Shown: piece after piece, positions 1 through 5,405 of the stretch
Position numbering within the stretch: position 1 is the first letter of the stretch
Layout of the letters: each line of letters begins with the position of its first letter
Translations under genes and position numbers: made by a program
The notes under the pieces: model-generated
Told to the model about the DNA's origin: nothing
Databases searched by the model: none
Seen by the model: only the letters and a program-made list of their open reading frames with translations
Assembly (NCBI GenBank): GCA_050945515.1
Contig: JBMNTB010000044.1
Location: 1 to 8,150 of the forward strand
DNA: 8,150 bases
Direction of reading: 5' to 3'
From: UBA1046 sp050945515
GTDB taxonomy: Bacteria; Bacillota; Clostridia; Saccharofermentanales; DTU023

Positions 1-115
1 ACGAAAAACCAAAACTAAGAGAAAATATTCAAGACTATTTCGCTTGTACTTCGATATAACCATTGCACTTCTTGTCCGGAAGTTTTCATTTCCTGTTTAC
101 CTTTGCAATACTTAT

Positions 116-134
116 ACCCCTAGCAATAAGGGGT
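116..134 (+). repeat. Small inverted repeat, ACCCCT/AGGGGT
   Basis: ACCCCT at 116-121 is complementary to AGGGGT at 129-134, giving a 6-bp stem with a 7-nt loop. No T-run follows (the next bases are TTGATATTTC), so it is a poor intrinsic terminator. It could be the end of an upstream transcript or an operator. It sits directly against the direct repeats at 134-167. The rest of 1-115 is AT-rich, and I see no gene or other signal there. Confidence 0.35.
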
Positions 135-167
135 TTGATATTTCAATTAGGATTTGAGATTTCAATT
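134..167 (+). promoter_or_regulatory. Tandem 15-bp direct repeats upstream of the regulator promoter (candidate operator)
   Basis: Two copies of TTTGA[T/G]ATTTCAATT lie at 134-148 and 153-167. They differ at one base and their start-to-start distance is 19 bp, close to two helical turns. They end about 20 bp upstream of the proposed -35 box of the downstream regulator gene. SARP-type winged-helix regulators are known to bind directly repeated sites next to promoters, so autoregulation is a natural inference. Binding is not shown by the sequence. Confidence 0.5.
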
Positions 168-186
168 GGGAATAATTAAGCGAAAA

Positions 187-215
187 TCGATAAACGTGTA
201 CAAATCTGGTATAAT
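187..215 (+). promoter_or_regulatory. Sigma-A-type promoter of the BTAD regulator gene
   Basis: A perfect -10 box, TATAAT (210-215), is preceded by the extended -10 dinucleotide TG (207-208). A -35-like TCGATA (187-192, four of six consensus positions) lies 17 bp upstream of it. Transcription would start near 222, leaving an untranslated leader of about 90 nt before the ATG at 315. Confidence 0.7.
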
Positions 216-314
216 ATTGCGCACAAAGCATTAGGACGAAAGGCAAGTATCTTAGAAGTACCCGCCTTGGGTTATACGACGGAGAAATTGGTCGGACGGA
301 TGGAGAATAAGAAA

Positions 315-1502
315 ATGAAAAACTTGGAGATCAATGTTTTTGGCGAATTGCAGATACTGGTGGACGATGTGGATATTTCACAGACCATTTGGGCATCTAA
401 GAAAAAAATGGCTTTGCTGGAACTTCTGATCCTCAACAGCCAAAGACCAATGTCCGTTGCGCGGTTGGCGGAATCGATATGGGGGGAGCATGAAGATATC
501 AATGCAGAGAATGCACTCAAAACGTTGGTCAGCCGCTTGCGTAAAGATCTGGACGAAAACGGGCTCCCCGGGGCGATTGTAACGATGCCGGGCGGCTATA
601 TGTGGAACCCTGACCTTTCAGCCAAGATAGATGTATTTCGCATGGAGGAAATTTGTAATAACTTATCAGATGCGAAATCTCTTGATCCCGATGTGATAGA
701 TCAGTTTGAGGAGCTTCTCCAACTGTATACGGATGATCTGCTGCCGAATTCCGACCTGAGCAAATGGATTGCACCTAAAAGCGTATATTACCATGATCTG
801 TACCTGAAAACAGTCTATCAGTACATCGATTTGCTGAACCAAGAAGAAGATTACGGCGACATAATCCGCGTCTGCAAAATCGCACTGGATATTGATGCTT
901 TCGACTCTATGCTGAATTTGGAATTGATGTCCGCGCTGCTCAAAACCGGCAAGAGCAAAGAGGCGTTGGAACAATATCAGAACACGACAAACCTCCAATA
1001 CACGCATTTGGGGTTGAAGCCCTCAGACGAGATTTTAAATTTTTATAAAGAATTGATTAAAGGCGAAAAAAGCACTGAGGCAGAAATCGAAGAAATCTGT
1101 GCAGAACTGCGGAAGGGTAAACCGGAGGCAGGTGCGTTTGTATGTGAATACGCTATCTTCAATGACATCTATCATTTGCAGATGCGCAATCTGAAACGGA
1201 TGGGTACGGCCATGTTTTTGGCCTTGGTGAGCGTGCGCCGGATGGACAACAGACAGATGGAAGCGCTGGAATTGAAACAAGTGCTGTCCCGGACGTTGGA
1301 TGTGCTGCGAGAGAACCTGCGTCAAGGGGACACCATTTCCCGTTACAGTCCCTTACAATATGTGGTATTGCTGCCTTCCGTGACCAATGCCAAAATGGGG
1401 CGCATGGTGTTAGAACGGATCAAAAAGCTGTTTTACAGCAATAGCAAAAATGCCAAGTACATCTTTAGTTACAGTGTGACGCCACTGGTCGTGGACGATT
1501 AA
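315..1502 (+). CDS. AfsR/SARP-like transcriptional regulator (winged helix, BTAD, degenerate GGDEF-like C-terminus)
   Basis: Predicted cytoplasmic DNA-binding regulator of 395 aa. Residues about 4-97 form an OmpR-type winged helix: it opens with LEINVFGELQI, then has a helical region with SVARLAESIW and ENALKTLVSRLRKDL, and ends in the GGYMWNP wing. Residues about 104-248 match the helical BTAD domain (LQLYTDDLLP, CKIALDIDAF, LGLKPSDEI). Residues about 275-395 resemble a GGDEF fold: the signature position reads RYSPLQYVVLLP (343-354) where an active cyclase has RYGGDEF, so it should be catalytically dead. I chose the ATG at 315 because GGAG (302-305) lies 9 nt upstream and family members usually begin just before this first strand. 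In-frame starts at 300 (ATG) and 267 (TTG) are possible. It has its own promoter and is codirectional with the pilus-like operon, which it may control; that link is inference. Confidence 0.85.
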   Translation: MKNLEINVFGELQILVDDVDISQTIWASKKKMALLELLILNSQRPMSVARLAESIWGEHEDINAENALKTLVSRLRKDLDENGLPGAIVTMPGGYMWNPDLSAKIDVFRMEEICNNLSDAKSLDPDVIDQFEELLQLYTDDLLPNSDLSKWIAPKSVYYHDLYLKTVYQYIDLLNQEEDYGDIIRVCKIALDIDAFDSMLNLELMSALLKTGKSKEALEQYQNTTNLQYTHLGLKPSDEILNFYKELIKGEKSTEAEIEEICAELRKGKPEAGAFVCEYAIFNDIYHLQMRNLKRMGTAMFLALVSVRRMDNRQMEALELKQVLSRTLDVLRENLRQGDTISRYSPLQYVVLLPSVTNAKMGRMVLERIKKLFYSNSKNAKYIFSYSVTPLVVDD

Positions 1503-1529
1503 CCTCGTTCGGAAAGAGAGACGAAATGG

Positions 1530-1569
1530 GAGAGAGTAAGCTTATCACTTGAGTGCTCTCTCTTTCTTT
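1530..1569 (+). terminator. Probable intrinsic terminator after the regulator gene
   Basis: GAGAGAG (1530-1536) pairs with CTCTCTC (1556-1562), with an extra T-G and A-T pair inside and a loop of about 15 nt, followed by TTTCTTT (1563-1569). The stem has moderate strength and the T-run is interrupted by one C. It lies 28 bp after the regulator's stop codon. Read-through into the operon downstream remains possible. Confidence 0.5.
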
Positions 1570-1584
1570 GCGTTGCAATTGCTT

Positions 1585-1594
1585 GTGATAAAAT
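1585..1594 (+). promoter_or_regulatory. Candidate extended -10 promoter of the pilus-like operon
   Basis: TG-A-TAAAAT (TG at 1586-1587, box 1589-1594) is an extended -10 element matching five of six consensus bases. No good -35 is present: TTGCGT at 1568-1573 would leave a short 15-bp spacer. The 8-bp palindrome GCAATTGC (1575-1582) sits immediately upstream of the -10 and could be an operator. Its TTGCAATTG context partly resembles the TTTCAATTGGG of the direct repeat at 153-167. Confidence 0.4.
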
Positions 1595-1645
1595 TAGGGA
1601 AGGATTCCGGTGAAGGCCGCTGCCGGCGGCGGACAGGAGGTTTTT

Positions 1646-2590
1646 TTGAAGAGAGGGTTGAACATTGTTCGGCTGACATTCGTGGCAGTGCTTGTTCTCG
1701 CCATTGTCTGCACAGGGGGATGTGCCAAAGGAAAAAAGGCAGTGGCGACAAAGGCGGACCGGGCGGACCGGGTGGAAGGACCTCCCAGGGATGCCCACCC
1801 GGTAGTGCTGGTGCCCCGTGCGGATGGAACACGGCTCTTTGAGGGCACAGCCTCTCTGATCGATGCCTCGCACCTTGAGGACGGATATGTCATGGTAAAA
1901 TATACGGGCGACGGACGGATCAAGATGCAGCTTACACACAACGATCAGGAACCCTACACCTATGACCTGCCGACAACCGGCGTCTTTCAGACCTTTCCTC
2001 TGACTTGCGGGGACGGGCATTATACGTTGAATATTTACCGCAACATTTCGGGCGACCAATATGCTTTTGTAGACGGCGCATCGTTTGATGTGCGTCTGAA
2101 GAACGAATTCACACCTTTTTTGCATCCCAGTCAATACGTTGATTATACGGAGGAAACCGCAGCGGTAGCCTATAGTGAAGTACTGGCCGAGGGCGCAGTG
2201 GATGATTTGGACGTGGTGAAGCGCATTTATGATTATGTGGTCAATAATATCGAGTACGATACCGATAAGGCAGAAAATGTGTCTTCGTCTTATTTGCCCG
2301 ATTTAGACGATACACTGAATACAAAGCGTGGCATCTGTTTCGATTATGCGGCGCTGATGACGGCTATGCTGCGTGTTCAGCGCATTCCTGCGCGCTTGGT
2401 CATCGGGTATGCCGGCAAGGATTACCATGCCTGGATTAGCGTCTACACAGAAGAGACCGGATGGATTGACGGCATCATTCACTTTGACGGAAAAAACTGG
2501 GTCTTGATGGATCCCACCTTTGCCGCGGGCCAGGGTCTGTCAGATTATATTGGAGACGGCAGCAATTATAATGCTCTGTTCTATTATTAA
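1646..2590 (+). CDS. Transglutaminase-like lipoprotein
   Basis: Probable extracytoplasmic lipoprotein with a transglutaminase/protease-like (papain-fold) domain, 314 aa from the TTG at 1646. I chose that start because AGGAGG (1635-1640) lies 5 nt upstream; an in-frame GTG at 1610 would add 12 residues coded by a GC hairpin. The N-terminus is a lipoprotein signal (KRG..., hydrophobic stretch, then CTGGC with the acceptor at Cys26); Thr at -3 is atypical for a lipobox. A beta-rich region of about 120 residues follows. The C-terminal half holds the triad in standard order: Cys231 in GICFDYA, His261 in YHAWISV and Asp289 in MDPTF. Members of this superfamily cleave or crosslink proteins or peptides. 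As the first gene of an operon for a pilin-like machine, it may process or crosslink surface subunits, which is inference. The substrate cannot be read from the sequence. Confidence 0.85.
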   Translation: MKRGLNIVRLTFVAVLVLAIVCTGGCAKGKKAVATKADRADRVEGPPRDAHPVVLVPRADGTRLFEGTASLIDASHLEDGYVMVKYTGDGRIKMQLTHNDQEPYTYDLPTTGVFQTFPLTCGDGHYTLNIYRNISGDQYAFVDGASFDVRLKNEFTPFLHPSQYVDYTEETAAVAYSEVLAEGAVDDLDVVKRIYDYVVNNIEYDTDKAENVSSSYLPDLDDTLNTKRGICFDYAALMTAMLRVQRIPARLVIGYAGKDYHAWISVYTEETGWIDGIIHFDGKNWVLMDPTFAAGQGLSDYIGDGSNYNALFYY

Positions 2591-2613
2591 AATCCGTTCA
2601 GAAGGAGAGACGC

Positions 2614-3663
2614 ATGAAGCGACCCGACAGGCAAAAAGAGCTTTCCGCAGCTGAGTTGGAGGAGTTTTTCCAACAGTTGGCGCTGTTTTTGAAAAGCGGA
2701 ATTCCCACCTGGGAAGGGCTTGCGCTGTTAGGAGAAGAAACGGGCGGCAGAAATAGCGAATTGTTGCGTGTGCTATCCGCGAAGGTCGCGGACGGGAGCA
2801 GTCTGTCTGCCGCTTTACTGCAGAGCGGGCGGTTTCCCGCTTATGCTGTGGACATGGTGCGGATGGGAGAACGCACGGGACGGATGCAGGAAATCGCCGA
2901 GGCGCTGTACGCGTATTACCAAGGGCGCGACACCTTGGCGAGAGAACTGCGCACTTCGGTGGTGTACCCGCTTAGCATGACAGGAATGGTGCTCGTGGTG
3001 ATTTTCGTGCTGACGGTGGCGGTAATGCCGGTCTTTGAACAAGTGTTCAAACAACTGGGCTTGGCCATGAACCCTTTTTCTCTGTCACTGTTGCAATTCG
3101 GACAGGCTTTTAGTCAATCTGCGCTGGTCATTCTGCTTGTGGTCATTGCCTTTGTGGTCGTATTTTTTCTTCTGCGTTCTACAAAAAAAGGCCGGGTTGC
3201 GCTTTTGCGCGCTTATGATACTTCTCCCCTCACACGGAAGTTAGCAGCGATTATCGCCGCCGAACGGTTCGCATTTTCCATGTCTCTGATGCTGGAAAGC
3301 GGCATTTATATTGTGGATGCACTGCATTTTGCGGCGGAACTTGAAGAAAGTGAAAGGGCGAAGGCGCGAATCGAGGAACTCGAGCGTCTGCTTGGAGAAG
3401 GCAAGCCTTTACAAGAAGCGATGTTCGCTTGCGGCATTTTTGAGAAATCATATAACGGGATGATCATGGCGGGCTTGCGCACGGGTACGCCCGGAACCAT
3501 GCTGATGGAGGTTGCGCTGCGTTGCCGGCGTGATGCCGAGGCGCGGCGGCAGCGTTTGCTGGCTATTATCGAGCCTGCGCTGGTAGCGTTGCTGTGCGTG
3601 CTGGTAGGACTGGTAATCCTATCTGTCATGCTGCCTTTGGCCGGAATCTTATCCGGCATGTGA
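2614..3663 (+). CDS. Type II secretion F / type IV pilus PilC family membrane platform protein
   Basis: Polytopic inner-membrane platform protein (GspF/PilC family), 349 aa, somewhat shorter than typical PilC proteins of about 400 aa. Two copies of the family's cytoplasmic four-helix domain are visible: residues about 15-115 (FFQQLALFLKSGIPTWEGL, then the conserved MGERTG at 84-89) and about 213-318 (FSMSLMLESGIYIVDAL, then AGLRTGTPG). Membrane segments are at about 117-140, 168-187 and 322-345. In characterised systems this protein sits at the base of the pilus and couples the hexameric ATPase to subunit insertion or removal. AAGGAG (2602-2607) is 6 nt upstream of the ATG, and the gene follows the lipoprotein by 23 bp. 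The ATPase partner is most likely the PilT-like protein at the end of the same operon. Confidence 0.92.
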   Translation: MKRPDRQKELSAAELEEFFQQLALFLKSGIPTWEGLALLGEETGGRNSELLRVLSAKVADGSSLSAALLQSGRFPAYAVDMVRMGERTGRMQEIAEALYAYYQGRDTLARELRTSVVYPLSMTGMVLVVIFVLTVAVMPVFEQVFKQLGLAMNPFSLSLLQFGQAFSQSALVILLVVIAFVVVFFLLRSTKKGRVALLRAYDTSPLTRKLAAIIAAERFAFSMSLMLESGIYIVDALHFAAELEESERAKARIEELERLLGEGKPLQEAMFACGIFEKSYNGMIMAGLRTGTPGTMLMEVALRCRRDAEARRQRLLAIIEPALVALLCVLVGLVILSVMLPLAGILSGM

Positions 3664-3680
3664 GAAAGGAAGGCCTTTCC

Positions 3681-4016
3681 TTGCGAGAAACAGGGATCGC
3701 GAAAAAAATCAAGCAATGGCTGGGCAGCGGCGCTTTTTGGGCGGTCGCGGTCTTTGCCGCTGTTGCTCTTAGCATTGGTCTCGGAGTTGCAGCCGCCGGG
3801 AAAACATCAGTTTCCAGGCAGATCGTTCTGCTGAAAGATACTGTACGGCGGGAGGCCGTACAGTGCTATGCGTTGGAAGGAAGTTATCCGCAAAACCTTG
3901 AATACTTACAAGAGCGTTACAATCTTCGTTACGATGCAGAACGCTATGTGGTGCATTATAAATTCCTGGGCGGCAATCTGCTACCGGAGATTTCGGTTTT
4001 TTATCTTAAAGACTAG
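3681..4016 (+). CDS. Small single-pass membrane protein, minor-pilin-like
   Basis: A 111-aa protein starting at TTG 3681. AAAGGAAGG (3665-3673) sits 7 nt upstream; an in-frame GTG at 3660, overlapping the previous stop, has no ribosome binding site. A short basic N-terminus (KKIKQW) is followed by one membrane segment at about 16-40, then a soluble domain with ALEGSYPQNLEYLQERY (64-80). That YxxxxGxYPxxLxxL pattern recalls the start of the globular domain in GspG-type major pseudopilins. There is no G|FTLIE prepilin peptidase site, so it may be an uncleaved pilin-like subunit. The function is inferred from position and topology only. A strong hairpin lies inside the gene at 3840-3864. Confidence 0.7.
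   Translation: MRETGIAKKIKQWLGSGAFWAVAVFAAVALSIGLGVAAAGKTSVSRQIVLLKDTVRREAVQCYALEGSYPQNLEYLQERYNLRYDAERYVVHYKFLGGNLLPEISVFYLKD
3840..3864 (+). repeat. Perfect 10-bp intragenic hairpin
   Basis: ACTGTACGGC (3840-3849) and GCCGTACAGT (3855-3864) are perfect reverse complements around a GGGAG loop. The stem lies inside the coding sequence, over codons for TVRREAVQ, and no T-run follows, so it is not a normal terminator. It could stabilise or segment the polycistronic mRNA, or be a DNA palindrome bound by a protein. Confidence 0.75.
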
Positions 4017-4033
4017 GAGGACGGCAGGAGAAA

Positions 4034-4528
4034 ATGCGGCGCGAGAAAGATACGGCAGAAATCCTATTTGTGATTGCTTTGTTTTTCTTGTACACGATTT
4101 GTACCCTGCTCCTCTCTGTGCTGATTGCTGATGCCTATAGCCGGGGAGCGGAACGTTCGGAGCGCAATTATAATATGCGGACTTCCGTGTTGTACTTGAC
4201 GGAAAAGGTACGGCAAACAACAAGTGCAGCCGGAGAAATAAGCGTGCGACAAACCGAAGCAGGAGATGCGCTGGTGCTGGGAATGTCGGTAGAGGGCGTA
4301 CACTATGAAACGTGGATTTACGTGGAGGACGGATATCTGCGCGAGGTACTGCTGCTGCAGGGCTCGGATGTTTCGCCGGGGATTGGGCAGAAAATTATGC
4401 CCCTTTCCGCACTTGTTCTCGAACTGGGGCCGGAGGGTTTGCTCCGCATCTGCGTGACGGACCAAACGGGCGAAACATATAACGGCAAGGTTTTCTTGGA
4501 GAAAGCCGGGAGGAGAAATGCGGCATGA
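4034..4528 (+). CDS. Small membrane-anchored protein of the pilus-like operon (possibly DUF4860)
   Basis: A 164-aa protein: short charged N-terminus (MRREKDTAE), one hydrophobic segment at about 10-33, then a predicted extracytoplasmic beta-rich domain containing YLTEKVRQ (54-61), and a C-terminus ending in basic residues. The shape fits a pilin-like or assembly-accessory subunit, but no prepilin peptidase site is seen. From memory it resembles the DUF4860 family, which occurs near pilus genes in Firmicutes; I hold that loosely. AGGAG (4026-4030) is only 3 nt from the ATG and a second AGGAGG overlaps the previous stop region (4015-4020), an unusual double arrangement. Its stop overlaps the next start as ATGA, which suggests translational coupling. 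Confidence 0.7.
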   Translation: MRREKDTAEILFVIALFFLYTICTLLLSVLIADAYSRGAERSERNYNMRTSVLYLTEKVRQTTSAAGEISVRQTEAGDALVLGMSVEGVHYETWIYVEDGYLREVLLLQGSDVSPGIGQKIMPLSALVLELGPEGLLRICVTDQTGETYNGKVFLEKAGRRNAA

Positions 4529-4974
4529 ATCACTCGTCTAAAAGCCGCTATTTTCTGGTGGAATTGCTGGTGAACTGCTTGTTGTTTGCCATCGCGGCGG
4601 CAATTTGCATTGCTATTTTCGCGCACGGGAATATAACAGGAAAAAAGAGCACGGCGCTTTCCATGGCCGTTGCGGAGGCACAAAACGTGGCGGAGAGCGT
4701 GAAGGCTGCCGAGGGAGACCTACAGACGCTTGACACCCTGCTGGACACAGGAGAAAAAGGAGGCGTATACACCCTCCGCTACGATGCAGATTGGCAGCGT
4801 CTTCCCGCCGGCACGAATGCAGACGAGGATGCAGTCTATGAATTGCGAGCTGTTATTGCTGTTGACGAGAAAAACATGCTGCAAGCAGATATCTCAGTGA
4901 CAGATGGAGCAGAGATGATTTATACATTACGCGTGCTACGCTATCTCGGCGCCAAGAACGGCAGGAAAATATGA
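4525..4974 (+). CDS. Pilin-like (pseudopilin) protein with a degenerate prepilin N-terminus
   Basis: A 149-aa protein whose N-terminus, SRYFLVELLVN, is the closest to a type IV prepilin in the operon. The Glu of LVELL falls at the position of the invariant Glu5 of FTLIE pilins, followed by a hydrophobic helix to about residue 33. The residue at -1 would be Arg rather than Gly and +1 would be Tyr, so cleavage by a standard prepilin peptidase is doubtful. The remainder, AEAQNVAESVKAAEGDL and then a strand-rich tail, matches the amphipathic-helix-plus-beta layout of minor pseudopilins (GspI/J type). AGGAG (4511-4515) is 9 nt upstream of the ATG, which overlaps the previous stop by 4 bp. Its own stop overlaps the next gene in the same way. 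Confidence 0.75.
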   Translation: MNHSSKSRYFLVELLVNCLLFAIAAAICIAIFAHGNITGKKSTALSMAVAEAQNVAESVKAAEGDLQTLDTLLDTGEKGGVYTLRYDADWQRLPAGTNADEDAVYELRAVIAVDEKNMLQADISVTDGAEMIYTLRVLRYLGAKNGRKI

Positions 4975-5381
4975 AACGCGGCAGACCGGTAGTCAGTATA
5001 GGTATTGTGTCGTTGATTACCGTGTTTACGATCTTGCTGCTCGCTGTTTTTTCCGTCTTGTCGCTGTCCGGCAGTCGGTCGGATAGCGTACTTTCGGATA
5101 GAGCTGCGCGTGCCGTAGCCGATTATTATGCTGCGGAGGCACAGGCCGAACAGAGATTGCAGGAACTGTCCGCCATAGCGGCGGATGACCTGGGAACGTC
5201 CCTATGCGAGCGTTTACAGGCGGCCGGGTTTGAAATTGCGGCGGATACTTCCTATCCGGGGACGGTAGTGGTTTATGATACACCTATAGATGATCGCCGG
5301 GTGCTACATGCGGAGGTTGGCATCGGAAAACAAGGTGAGGTGGAGCGGCTGTACCGCCAAACCATAGCGAAGGGGAAATAA
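4971..5381 (+). CDS. Small single-pass membrane protein, possibly GspK/PilX-like minor pilin
   Basis: A 136-aa protein with a basic N-terminus (MKRGRP), one hydrophobic segment at about 8-31, then a helix with DYYAAEAQAEQRL (51-63) and a short beta-rich tail. The helix resembles the start of the soluble part of GspK/PilX-type minor pilins, where a Tyr/Ala/Glu-rich helix follows the membrane segment. No Gly|Phe processing site is visible. Its ATG overlaps the previous stop (ATGA), with only a weak AGGAAAA upstream, so translation is probably coupled. Its role as a subunit or initiator of the pilus-like structure is inferred from position and topology. Confidence 0.68.
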   Translation: MKRGRPVVSIGIVSLITVFTILLLAVFSVLSLSGSRSDSVLSDRAARAVADYYAAEAQAEQRLQELSAIAADDLGTSLCERLQAAGFEIAADTSYPGTVVVYDTPIDDRRVLHAEVGIGKQGEVERLYRQTIAKGK

Positions 5382-5405
5382 AGGAATACAGAGGGAGCAA
5401 AAACA

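Noticed and set aside
116..134. Terminator of an upstream gene
   Set aside because: The 6-bp stem is not followed by a T-run, and no coding frame is seen in 1-115, so I list it only as an inverted repeat.
1499..2134. Long minus-strand open frame (211 codons) opposite the lipoprotein gene
   Set aside because: It overlaps a gene with a clear catalytic triad and signal peptide, has no ribosome binding site or recognisable motifs, and its Cys/His-rich composition is typical of an antisense shadow.
3594..3680. Upstream extension of the first pilin-like gene to an ATG at 3594
   Set aside because: It would overlap the coding end of the F-family protein by 70 bp and lacks a ribosome binding site; TTG 3681 has a strong one.
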